This document shows, piece after piece, positions 9,955 to 17,492 of a DNA stretch of 64,000 nucleotides; positions within the stretch are counted from its first letter, which is position 1, and each line of letters begins with the position of its first letter. A program made the position numbers and the translations under genes. The stretch spans positions 62,001-126,000 of the forward strand of contig JACDDS010000010.1 of assembly GCA_013816805.1 (NCBI GenBank). Direction: 5' to 3'. A model generated the notes under the pieces. It saw only the letters and a list, made by a program, of their open reading frames with translations. It was not told the origin of the DNA and ran no database searches. This DNA is from Chitinophagales bacterium. Its GTDB lineage: Bacteria > Bacteroidota > Bacteroidia > Chitinophagales > UBA10324.

Positions 9955-9990
9955 ATCGGTAAACCGACGGATTTACGTCGATCCTGGTTA
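9955..9990. repeat. Nested short inverted repeats at the edge of the restriction/defence island
   Basis: Three imperfectly nested palindromes lie here: TCGGT-AA-ACCGA (9955-9966), CGACG-N6-CGTCG (9964-9979) and an outer GGTAAACC/GGTTACC pair. No T run follows on either strand, so this is not a clear terminator. It lies 20 bases beyond the end of the last island gene and may be a boundary or regulatory structure. Confidence 0.4.
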
Positions 9991-10009
9991 CCATTCTATT
10001 TTTGTAGCA

Positions 10010-10783
10010 TTATTTTATATTGACAATTTCCTCTCTAAAAATATGCTCTCCAGCATTTGATAGTAATCGATTTTTGTAACAATTATATTTTTTGAAACAG
10101 TCACGAACATCATCATTATCGTGAATCTTTTTTTCTGTAAAAAGAAGTTTTCCAAGAATTTTAGAAACATGATCACGGGGACTGATTAATCTCGTATCAA
10201 CTAAGTTCAAAATATAATTTCCAAAACCTCCCGGCCTACCTGCCTTTGCTTTTTCATTAATTTTTTGTAGCAGCTCATACTTTGAATCTTCTTCAGAGAG
10301 TCTCTCTCCAAGAAACCAGCATCTGTAAATCATAATACCGGTGTTATCAACCAAATGATCAAAAATGATTTTTGCATACCTAAACAAATTAGAACCGGAT
10401 TTTTTGAAATCATAGCGCCATCTTGTTTCTTCAAGAAAGAAATTCATGTTTAGCCATCTCCAAAACCCCCAATTGGATAAAAGGTATCTATCAATGGACA
10501 GGTTGCGATGTAGAATCAGAGCAAATTCAAAATCAATCCTGCTTCTATCGCCTCCCTTAAAACTTTTCATTACAGCTTTCATTTCTACTTTCGCTTTTTC
10601 AACTGCGTCTATAAATTCATCAGAGCCAATTCCTTCTTCGTGAAATCCCAAATTTTTTAATTGCTTATTAAACTCTTCTTGTTTAAAAGTTACAAGAAAT
10701 TTAAGTCTCTCTGAGAATTCAATTCCTTCTGTAGGACGCAGATAGAAATTGTAAAACTCTCGCTTATCAGAGTAGTGTTTCAT
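10010..10783 (-). CDS. Unknown island protein, possibly DUF6339-like (last gene of the ATPase operon)
   Basis: A 257-residue soluble protein without signal peptide or membrane segment. It is rich in aromatic residues, with WGFWRWLNMNF (about 104-114), RYAKIIFDHLVDNTG (about 138-152) and IYRCWFLGERLSEE. This layout recalls DUF6339-type proteins coded beside phage-defence ATPases, but that is from memory and weak. Its ATG overlaps the stop of the preceding gene by four bases, which implies translational coupling. Its steady linkage to the ATPase suggests a partner role in the same system. No nuclease motif is evident. Confidence 0.65.
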   Translation of the reverse strand: MKHYSDKREFYNFYLRPTEGIEFSERLKFLVTFKQEEFNKQLKNLGFHEEGIGSDEFIDAVEKAKVEMKAVMKSFKGGDRSRIDFEFALILHRNLSIDRYLLSNWGFWRWLNMNFFLEETRWRYDFKKSGSNLFRYAKIIFDHLVDNTGIMIYRCWFLGERLSEEDSKYELLQKINEKAKAGRPGGFGNYILNLVDTRLISPRDHVSKILGKLLFTEKKIHDNDDVRDCFKKYNCYKNRLLSNAGEHIFREEIVNIK

Positions 10784-11793
10784 CGATTTAAAATTTTGAT
10801 TCTTTTTTCTTTTTCAATCAAACTTTTCAAATGCTTTTTGTATTTGAACTTTTTTTTGATTTGAAAATTTTCAAAAAGTTTTTTTGAGTAGTTGAGATAT
10901 ATCTCAATTAAATCTTCAGCTTCAGGTTTATTAATAATGATCTCTCTTAACTCTATTGATCGAACTTCCACTAACTCAGAGATGAAATCTATCAATGCTG
11001 TGTATCGTTTGTTTTGATCATCGTATATGCTTTTAAAGAGCAACCACTTTAGGTAGTTATCGGCAAACGAAAGAAAAGAGAACATAAAGGCCGTATCGAC
11101 ACAAAGTAAATCGTCTTGCTTAAAGTGGTTATCAAAATCTTGGTGGTAATGAATTTCCGGCAACTCTGATCCGGTATTATCAAGTCCAGAAATCTTAAAC
11201 AAAAATTGACCTGTATCGTCGGGGCTTATTGGAAGAAAGTTCTTCTGTGTTCTTTCTGTTTCAATGTCATCAATTATTATTTCAATTTCTTTACTTGCAC
11301 TGAGGATGGAAAGTGGTTTCTCTGCAATGTCAAAGTAATCCCCTTTTACTGCTGAGTCTCTTGCGATACAATACTCAATGATGAGACTTCCAAATACTTT
11401 ACTGAGATCGACAAGAAATTCAGTTTCATTCTTGATAGATATATCTTGCAGATTGATGACTTTCTGATCGAGACAAAATTTTGAAAATGGTGAATAAAGC
11501 TGAATGCGTAAGTGAGCTTCTTCCATGGGGTTTTCAATTTTTGCCAAAAGATCTTTAACATCACTTAAGTTTCTCCCTTGTTCCCAATCAAACGACAGAA
11601 TGATTTTGAGTAGCTTCGTTTCGATACGCGGTATAATGATTTTTGCTCCAACTTCAAGATTGTACAAATCAATATCGTAAGCTGGACCAAAAGATTGTTC
11701 GATGTCAGTTCCATCAAACACGATTTTAATAGAATGTCTTACAAGATTATTCTTGCGCCTGTAAGACGGAATTGGAATTGTATTGATGCTCAT
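10780..11793 (-). CDS. Unknown island protein, 337 residues, coupled to the GHKL ATPase
   Basis: A soluble 337-residue protein of no family I recognise. The N-terminal half is beta-rich (IKIVFDGTDI, KLLKIILSFDWEQG); the C-terminal third is helical and ends in a very basic tail (KKKFKYKKHLKSLIEKEKR), a possible nucleic-acid contact. The ATG overlaps the end of the upstream ATPase gene by 47 bases and its stop overlaps the next start by four, so the three genes form a tight translational unit. No PD-(D/E)XK, HNH, GIY-YIG or helicase motif is visible by eye. Confidence 0.7.
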   Translation of the reverse strand: MSINTIPIPSYRRKNNLVRHSIKIVFDGTDIEQSFGPAYDIDLYNLEVGAKIIIPRIETKLLKIILSFDWEQGRNLSDVKDLLAKIENPMEEAHLRIQLYSPFSKFCLDQKVINLQDISIKNETEFLVDLSKVFGSLIIEYCIARDSAVKGDYFDIAEKPLSILSASKEIEIIIDDIETERTQKNFLPISPDDTGQFLFKISGLDNTGSELPEIHYHQDFDNHFKQDDLLCVDTAFMFSFLSFADNYLKWLLFKSIYDDQNKRYTALIDFISELVEVRSIELREIIINKPEAEDLIEIYLNYSKKLFENFQIKKKFKYKKHLKSLIEKEKRIKILNR

Positions 11794-13753
11794 TTAAAGT
11801 GGTCTTTTCAGAAAGTTTTATCAATGGGGAAAGATTTTTGTATTCAGATCGATTTTGTATTGAACATGTTCTAATAATTATTTCCTTGGTTTCTTCTGGA
11901 AGAATTGTTATCGAAGGTGAACTACCTTCCTCGATAAGAAGAAAATTTTCATTGAATATTTGCAAATGAGCAAATTCGGGAATGCGTAGGATTTGTAGTA
12001 ATTCAAAACTTACTTTCTCTTCGCCTTCAAGAGTATTAAGTGCCGATTGGAACGATAAAGCAAGTTCATCCCGCCATTTAGAAATAAGTTTCATTTTGAC
12101 AACGTAGCGATCATGATCATCAAAATAGCTTTCTAAAATGTTCGCCTGATATTTTGCTTTAGAAATCGGAGTATCTCCTTTTGTTTTCAATCCCCCAAGA
12201 AGCTTAAACATTTTACAGATGTCTTTATTCGGTGGAATCGGTTCAGTCTTTATGAATATTTTTTTAAGTCCCTCAAGAATTTTGTTTTTGATTTGCCGCA
12301 CTCGATTTGTTGGGTTTTTCAAATCGAATCTTTCCAAATGACAAATTGATATTTCTTCCTTTGTAGAGCACCACGTGTTGTGTGCTGGATTTTCTGAGTA
12401 TGCAAGAAATAAATCCATGTGTTCTCTTGCCTGCTGATTCTTTTCAGTTCTGGAAAGAACACCTGCAAACAGAATACTTTCAGTTTTCACTTGATCATTT
12501 ACAAGTTCTGTTAGTGCTTCCCCCTGATAATAACTTACTATCATTCCATTGTTTCTTGCGAGCGCTACTGTATCGCTGGTTTTCCATGTGTCCTTGAAAT
12601 CCTTAAATTCTTCTTTATTAAGAATTCTTACAGCCAAATCAATTGCAACAGATGTTTTATTATGCCATGCAGATTGATTTTTCTCTGATCGATATGCGTC
12701 ACTTAATTTCGGCAAATCAATGCTGATCTTTTCCATTTTAAATCCTTCACTTTCAGGATACCCGTCATCACGCCACTGTAATAGTTTTAGTTTATATTTC
12801 AGTTCTGGCACATTAAACAAATAGTTTCTGTCAATCGTAATCGTTTCGCCACTGGTCGTAATCTGACATTTTAGTCTATTGTGAAAAATTGGGATAAACC
12901 AGTTCTTTAAAATTTCATCTCTGAATTCTTGAATCATACCTTCAAGCGAATAGTCTTCAATTACAGGACAGAATCCCGGAATAAAAAGCGTAGTTCCATA
13001 TTCAGAATTTTCCCTGGAATTCAATTCAAATAAATCTGCTTCTCTGTCAGCGTCATCATTCACAAAAGGCAATGCATCGGAAGCTGTTCCATTCTCTACG
13101 CGACAATAAAATGATTGACCAGAGTATTTAAAATCTTCTTTGTTATTATAAAATGGCGAGAACACGCCTCTTCCTAGAAATCTCTTCGTAGTAGACTTCC
13201 ATTTCTGCGATAAAACTGAGTATGCGAAAAAAAACCATACCCCTGAAATAAAAGTATAAATAGAACTTCCCTTACCCCATGTACCCCCTTGAACTGAACT
13301 ATCCTTTTCGCTTGAATTTATTATTCTCATCAGCGCATTGAAGTTCGACTTTTCATCATCAAGTGGTTTTTCATCTCCCACAAGTCCTTTGCAATTCTTT
13401 TCAATTATTTGCAGCGAAAACCATTTCTTCTTTCGAGCCAATAATTTGATTCCATTCTGCATCAATTCTTTTGCATCCTGATACTTGGTATTCTTATAAG
13501 ATTTTTTGAAATAGTTTTCAAAATATTCATCCCCCATGCGCCGAATGAATCTGTCAACTGAAGCTTTGGACATTTCGGACAGTTCATAAGTTACTTCTAC
13601 AGGTTCCCTTACATCAAATGGAACATCGAGTTTGTTTTGAATATCCTCACGAATTAACAAAGCAATATTATGTTCACCCAAGTCTTTGATTCTTCCAGGA
13701 ATGTTGTCTGAACCAGCAGTTCCGCTCTGACCTTTGAGCTCAATGTTTTTCAT
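11747..13753 (-). CDS. GHKL (Hsp90/MutL/MORC-like) ATPase of a methyltransferase-linked defence island
   Basis: A 668-residue protein with a GHKL-type ATP-binding site. The N-box reads REDIQNKLD (Glu36, Gln39, Asn40, Asp43). The G1 region is IIEKNCKGLVG (about 116-126), with Glu118 where the canonical aspartate would be. A G2-like box GGTWGKGSS (156-164) follows. Such ATPases occur beside cytosine methyltransferases and Vsr-like nucleases in the MutL/MORC-type restriction systems described by Iyer, Abhiman and Aravind. The remaining 500 residues are unassigned. It is likely the energy-using core of the island. It begins two bases after the 77-residue gene and overlaps the next gene by 47 bases. 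Confidence 0.75.
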   Translation of the reverse strand: MKNIELKGQSGTAGSDNIPGRIKDLGEHNIALLIREDIQNKLDVPFDVREPVEVTYELSEMSKASVDRFIRRMGDEYFENYFKKSYKNTKYQDAKELMQNGIKLLARKKKWFSLQIIEKNCKGLVGDEKPLDDEKSNFNALMRIINSSEKDSSVQGGTWGKGSSIYTFISGVWFFFAYSVLSQKWKSTTKRFLGRGVFSPFYNNKEDFKYSGQSFYCRVENGTASDALPFVNDDADREADLFELNSRENSEYGTTLFIPGFCPVIEDYSLEGMIQEFRDEILKNWFIPIFHNRLKCQITTSGETITIDRNYLFNVPELKYKLKLLQWRDDGYPESEGFKMEKISIDLPKLSDAYRSEKNQSAWHNKTSVAIDLAVRILNKEEFKDFKDTWKTSDTVALARNNGMIVSYYQGEALTELVNDQVKTESILFAGVLSRTEKNQQAREHMDLFLAYSENPAHNTWCSTKEEISICHLERFDLKNPTNRVRQIKNKILEGLKKIFIKTEPIPPNKDICKMFKLLGGLKTKGDTPISKAKYQANILESYFDDHDRYVVKMKLISKWRDELALSFQSALNTLEGEEKVSFELLQILRIPEFAHLQIFNENFLLIEEGSSPSITILPEETKEIIIRTCSIQNRSEYKNLSPLIKLSEKTTLNEHQYNSNSVLQAQE

Positions 13754-13755
13754 AC

Positions 13756-13989
13756 TTAAAATTTAAAAATGTTCTTCGACTTCTTATTGAGTTGATCGTG
13801 AAAACTTGCTTCAGCAATCTTGACTCTCTCTCGGATAGCTAAAAACATTTTCCTCACATCGACATCTGTGTACTCATAGTTGTTTTTATTTGAGCAATTG
13901 GAAAGTGAATCTAATTTATCAAGCAGGGCCTGTACTCGTTTTCCTGCTACATTTTCAAATCTTTTTCTTCTTTCCGATTTATCAGTCAT
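13756..13989 (-). CDS. Small basic protein leading the ATPase operon
   Basis: A 77-residue charged protein (SERRKRFENVAGKRVQALLD, then NCSNKNNYEYTDVDVRKMF). The pattern of RRKRFE..A.KR followed by L..LSNCSN..NYEYT..DV recalls a small protein family I have seen beside accessory genes in Firmicutes; its function is not known. It is separated from the ATPase start by only two bases, so the pair should be one transcript. A DNA-binding or assembly role is possible but unproven. Confidence 0.7.
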   Translation of the reverse strand: MTDKSERRKRFENVAGKRVQALLDKLDSLSNCSNKNNYEYTDVDVRKMFLAIRERVKIAEASFHDQLNKKSKNIFKF

Positions 13990-14012
13990 TGCTAAATTTT
14001 AACTTAATTATT

Positions 14013-14020
14013 CAAATATA
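14013..14020 (-). promoter_or_regulatory. Candidate -7 element for the ATPase operon
   Basis: On the minus strand this reads TATATTTG, a perfect TAnnTTTG -7 element of Bacteroidota, 24 bases before the start codon of the 77-residue gene. No good TTTG -33 element is found at the proper spacing. It suggests that the ATPase operon can be transcribed separately from the methyltransferase gene. Confidence 0.4.
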
Positions 14021-14103
14021 TTCAAACTTTCTTATTCTATTGAAAAATATTTATGCGGTTCTTGGACTATATTGTTAAACTATATACATAATATAACGGA
14101 ATT

Positions 14104-15666
14104 TTAGTAATTATTTACGGTTTTATAAACAATCGTAGCTATTTTGATGGCAAGAAGTGGAGGAACCGCATTTCCCACTTGAATGTATTGTGCAGTCCTC
14201 TGCCCACAGAAAAAGTAATTGTCCGGAAATGTTTGAATTCTTGCAGCTTCCCTCACACTGAAGCTACGGCATTGGGAAGGATCAGGGTGTATGTAATAAT
14301 GACTATCTTTTGAGATATGACTGGTAATAGTATTTGAGGGCTTGTAAGGTAATTGAACTTTGAATCGATCAACAAATGTTCCGTATTGAATTGCCTTATT
14401 AACATTTTGATGTACAGGTAAAAGTTGAATTGGAAAATCGTATAACCTTGGAGAGACTTTATGAATTACGGTGTAACATGAGCTAAAAAGGTACCGGTAA
14501 AGGTCTTTAATGATATGTCCCCTTGAAGAATGATTTACTACACCAAGTATTCTTTTATCCAAAAACCAATCGGGCTTATAAGAAACAAATGGTGAGAATC
14601 TAATAAACTCTTTTCCATTATCGTATTTGGGTGGTTTGAGCTCCTTGAGAACTTTATTAATCTCCTTTTTCACCGCTCTTTCAATTTTCAATTCCTTGAG
14701 CTGCTTCTTGAGCGCTTTCAGATTCTTCACCCATAAGGTCTTAGAGTCTTTCGCTTTTGAAATTGTACTACGGATTCTCGGTAAACCATCGATAACAACT
14801 TTCAACGGAACTGAAGGTTCCTTTATAAGGAGGGGAATGTCATTGATTGACAAATCATTTCTTACTCCCAAAAGAATAACTCGATGCCTTGCCTGTGGAA
14901 TACCATACTCTTCTGCGCGAATTACAAAATCGAATGAATTGAATTGTGGCACATCAAACAATTGCAGTTGTTTATTTCGCCGTGATGAGACAAGAGAGAA
15001 AATTTTGTAACCAGGACAGACGAACGTAATATTTTTTTTGCCTTTTAATTTTGAGTATGCTTCAAATGGATTTTGAAGGTCGAGTATTAGTTGCTTAAAA
15101 ATTAATTCATCATCAATCTTAGAGGACAATAGTCCCTTTACGTTTTCCATGACAAAGAGATGAGGATTATGCACCGCTAGGATTCTGAAATATTCTCTGT
15201 ACAAATAAACTCTTTCATCCTCTTTGTTCAATCCTTTCGTTTCTCCCCTGCGAGCGCGGCCAACAAGTGAATATGCCTGACAAGGTGGACCACCAATAAG
15301 AACCCATGGTTCCGCTCCGTCTAATGCAGTTTTGATTCGTTCATCGATTTCTTCTTCAGAAGTTTCACCAAGAGTTGCTTGCCATGCTTCCTTGGAAGCT
15401 CTAATAAATTCATAATGATGCCTTGCAAATAACTCTTGACGCGAAATCTCTCCTCTTAAATGACTATAATAATCATCCGGTACCTCTGATTTTTTATACT
15501 GTCGATAAAAACTTCTCAATAAAAGCGTGTCGTATGCCCATTTTTCTTTCTCAATAGACAAAGCAACTTTAAATAGTGGATTTTCATTTTCATCAACCAA
15601 TGAAGAGAACCCTTCACCTAATCCCCCGGGACCTGCAAAAATGTCAATGACTTTAATAGGCATCAT
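14104..15666 (-). CDS. dcm: DNA (cytosine-5) methyltransferase
   Basis: A 520-residue C5 methyltransferase that should methylate a short palindromic site. The motifs are in order: I (DIFAGPGGLGEGF, about 8-20), IV (GGPPCQAYS with catalytic Cys129), VI (ENV, 174-176), VIII (QARHRVILLG) and X (QVGNAVPP near the C-terminus). The region between VIII and X is long enough for a target-recognition domain. It is longer than the roughly 330-420 residues of minimal family members. The start lies 17 bases after the stop of the C-like regulator, and vsr is upstream, the classical Dcm-Vsr linkage. The recognition sequence is not predictable. Confidence 0.95.
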   Translation of the reverse strand: MMPIKVIDIFAGPGGLGEGFSSLVDENENPLFKVALSIEKEKWAYDTLLLRSFYRQYKKSEVPDDYYSHLRGEISRQELFARHHYEFIRASKEAWQATLGETSEEEIDERIKTALDGAEPWVLIGGPPCQAYSLVGRARRGETKGLNKEDERVYLYREYFRILAVHNPHLFVMENVKGLLSSKIDDELIFKQLILDLQNPFEAYSKLKGKKNITFVCPGYKIFSLVSSRRNKQLQLFDVPQFNSFDFVIRAEEYGIPQARHRVILLGVRNDLSINDIPLLIKEPSVPLKVVIDGLPRIRSTISKAKDSKTLWVKNLKALKKQLKELKIERAVKKEINKVLKELKPPKYDNGKEFIRFSPFVSYKPDWFLDKRILGVVNHSSRGHIIKDLYRYLFSSCYTVIHKVSPRLYDFPIQLLPVHQNVNKAIQYGTFVDRFKVQLPYKPSNTITSHISKDSHYYIHPDPSQCRSFSVREAARIQTFPDNYFFCGQRTAQYIQVGNAVPPLLAIKIATIVYKTVNNY

Positions 15667-15683
15667 TCTGCTTTTTTTGAGGC

Positions 15684-15902
15684 CTATTTGAAAGAAGCAG
15701 TATTAAAAAATTCTTGGATCGAAGTATCAAGAGCTGTAATAATCTTTTCAAGATTAATTACCGAGACATTTCGTTTACCATTCTCAACTTCATTGAGATA
15801 GGTTTTGTCAACTTCTGCTTTGAATGCAAGTGATTCCTGAGTGAGTTTTAATTCTTGCCTGAGTTCTTTGATGCGAAGCCCAATCTTCTTGCGGATATCC
15901 AT
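15684..15902 (-). CDS. XRE-family controller (C) protein of the restriction-modification island
   Basis: A 72-residue protein made of a single helix-turn-helix domain (GLRIKELRQELKLTQESLA, then DKTYLNEVENGKRNVSV). Size and position immediately before a methyltransferase match C proteins, which time the expression of restriction genes. A GACTTATAGTC palindrome on the minus strand lies 23 bases upstream of its ATG, matching the C-box pattern, so self-regulation is likely. Which downstream genes it controls besides dcm is inference. Confidence 0.85.
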   Translation of the reverse strand: MDIRKKIGLRIKELRQELKLTQESLAFKAEVDKTYLNEVENGKRNVSVINLEKIITALDTSIQEFFNTASFK

Positions 15903-15924
15903 GCCCGCAAGCTATCCGTCATTC

Positions 15925-15935
15925 GACTATAAGTC
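15925..15935 (-). promoter_or_regulatory. C-box operator (GACT-N3-AGTC)
   Basis: The minus strand reads GACTTATAGTC, a perfect 4-bp palindrome with three-base spacer, the same form as the C-boxes of PvuII-type controllers. It lies between vsr and the C-like gene, at a position where it would overlap the promoter of the latter. A second tandem box is not clear; GACGGATAGCT nearer the gene is a weak candidate. Confidence 0.65.
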
Positions 15936-15960
15936 AATCGGAAATAAGTGAACTTTTGAG

Positions 15961-16374
15961 TTATTTAATAAATTCTTGGGTTAGTTTCTTTAGTGTTTTT
16001 GCAGATTTTCCAGCTTTGAAAGCGCACTCCCAAATATTTATAATTTTCCAATTTTCTTTTTGAAGCTTTTTCAAAACACCCTTATCTACCTCTCTATTTC
16101 TATTTATCTTTTGCAACCACCATTCTGTTCTTGTCTTTGGAACCACAAAATATTTGCATCCCTTATGTCCATGCCAAAAACATCCATGAACAAAAATCAC
16201 CGTTCTGTATTTCTTTAAAACTATATCCGGCTTGCCTGGTAGCTTTTTATCATGCAGCCGAAACCGAAAACCATTTTTGTGAAGAAAGCTTCTGACAATT
16301 AATTCAGGCTTCGTATTCTTAGAGCGAATACGAGACATGTTAAAGCTGCGGGTTCTCTTATCGTGCACATCCAT
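15961..16374 (-). CDS. vsr: Very short patch repair (Vsr) endonuclease
   Basis: A 137-residue Vsr nuclease, which nicks next to T:G mismatches arising from deaminated 5-methylcytosine. It begins MDVHDKRTRSFNMSRIRSKN, the family start; the frame runs 24 codons further upstream but those residues do not belong. Catalytic Asp50 (LPGKPD) and His63 and His68 (HGCFWHGH) are present, as are the zinc ligands Cys65, His70, Cys73 and Cys117, nearly the numbering of the E. coli enzyme. It stands upstream of the C-like gene and dcm in the same direction. In ATPase-type systems Vsr-like proteins may also act as the restriction nuclease, which remains open here. Confidence 0.93.
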   Translation of the reverse strand: MDVHDKRTRSFNMSRIRSKNTKPELIVRSFLHKNGFRFRLHDKKLPGKPDIVLKKYRTVIFVHGCFWHGHKGCKYFVVPKTRTEWWLQKINRNREVDKGVLKKLQKENWKIINIWECAFKAGKSAKTLKKLTQEFIK

Positions 16375-16561
16375 CTTTATCAGGGCTTTCAAAAGATAAA
16401 CTCCTCCATGCTTATAATCTCTTATATAGCTTCCGAAAATCGGCAAGAGAAATACAATTTAATTCCTTCATAAACATTCAATGCAAGCATGATTTATCAC
16501 CTGTCACAATCTGGTTTGTCTGTGATGAGTGCAAACCGCAATGAGAGAGTCTTCATCATCG

Positions 16562-16921
16562 TTAATAAATTGAAATGAGGGTCTCAGCAGGTATTTTCAG
16601 CTTTTCATGAAGTTCTCTTATCATAGTAAGGGATAGTTTGCGCTTGCCCCGTAATATTTCGGATTTGCGACTGCGCCCGCCCAATATTTTATTTAGCTCT
16701 TTTTCGTCAATTCCCATTTGATCGAGACGAAATTTAATTGCCTCAATAGGATTTGGAGGGGGAATAGGATAGTTCTTTGCTTCATAGGCTTCTGCCAGTA
16801 TAGAAAGTGCTTCCATTTCATCTGAAAGAGGAGAATCCGCTCTCAGATTCTTTTGCATCAGTTCATAAATGCGCTCAAGCGCAGCTTCATGATCTTTTTT
16901 TGTTTTAATGAGTTTTAACAT
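16562..16921 (-). CDS. higA: HigA-type antitoxin (HTH)
   Basis: About 119 residues, counted from MLKLIKTKKDHEAAL. The N-terminal half is helical with YELMQKNL and ILAEAYEAKNYPI, and the C-terminal half is a helix-turn-helix (DEKELNKILGGRSRKSEILR), the HigA layout in which the DNA-binding domain recognises GRSRKSE. It binds and silences the HigB toxin and represses its own operon. The start overlaps the end of higB by 17 bases. The frame is open 16 codons further upstream, but that start would lie deep inside higB. Confidence 0.88.
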   Translation of the reverse strand: MLKLIKTKKDHEAALERIYELMQKNLRADSPLSDEMEALSILAEAYEAKNYPIPPPNPIEAIKFRLDQMGIDEKELNKILGGRSRKSEILRGKRKLSLTMIRELHEKLKIPAETLISIY

Positions 16922-17216
16922 ACGCAATAGTTTTTGCATCAATTTTATTATACTCTTCATGTGTACCAAGCCATACTATAAAAATAATTTGTAACCGGTA
17001 TTCAATATCAACAATGAGCCTGTACTTATTGCCATGAATATTAAACACCGCCCTTTTTTTGCCGATTACAGAAGCATTGCCCACCTGTTGCTTTAGTTCA
17101 TTGTGATTTTTCCAGTGAGCCAAACGTGCTTCATCATACCATGAAAATAGAGACTGTTCTGCTTCCCTTTTCTTTTCTGTATAAAGCTTAATGGATTTAA
17201 TAGCTATTACTCTCAT
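16905..17216 (-). CDS. higB: HigB-type mRNA interferase toxin
   Basis: A 103-residue RelE/HigB-fold toxin that cleaves mRNA on the ribosome. Visible marks are WYDEARLAHWKNHNELKQ, the ASVIGKKRAVFNIHGNKYRL strand and the C-terminal IIFIVWLGTHEEYNKID. The start MRVIAIKS at 17216 is the usual one; 17 extra codons upstream are not conserved in style. The toxin gene precedes the antitoxin, the typical order for HigBA. The pair may stabilise the neighbouring restriction island. Confidence 0.88.
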   Translation of the reverse strand: MRVIAIKSIKLYTEKKREAEQSLFSWYDEARLAHWKNHNELKQQVGNASVIGKKRAVFNIHGNKYRLIVDIEYRLQIIFIVWLGTHEEYNKIDAKTIAYVKTH

Positions 17217-17492
17217 CGCCTCGTACAAATATACAGAATGTAACCAATTTGGGAACGATGTCCTCAAAATTTCATAAAATTATATTGTCTTCTATTTTTC
17301 AGCAAACTGTATTACAGTTACATACATTACGAAAAGTAAGTTTTAAATTATATCATGGACTTAATTCCACGTATCACTTTTTTTTATAAGATTATCCGGT
17401 TTTCCACATTTTTCTTTTGTATGGCAAAATAGGTTTTGCTTCTTTCGCGGGGAAGAAATTCTACAATAGTCTTTAAGTACTAACCCAACGCC

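Noticed and set aside
10010-16374. DISARM, BREX or Zorya system
   Set aside because: No DrmA/B helicase, PglZ, BrxL or Zor motor proteins are present; only the methyltransferase would be shared.
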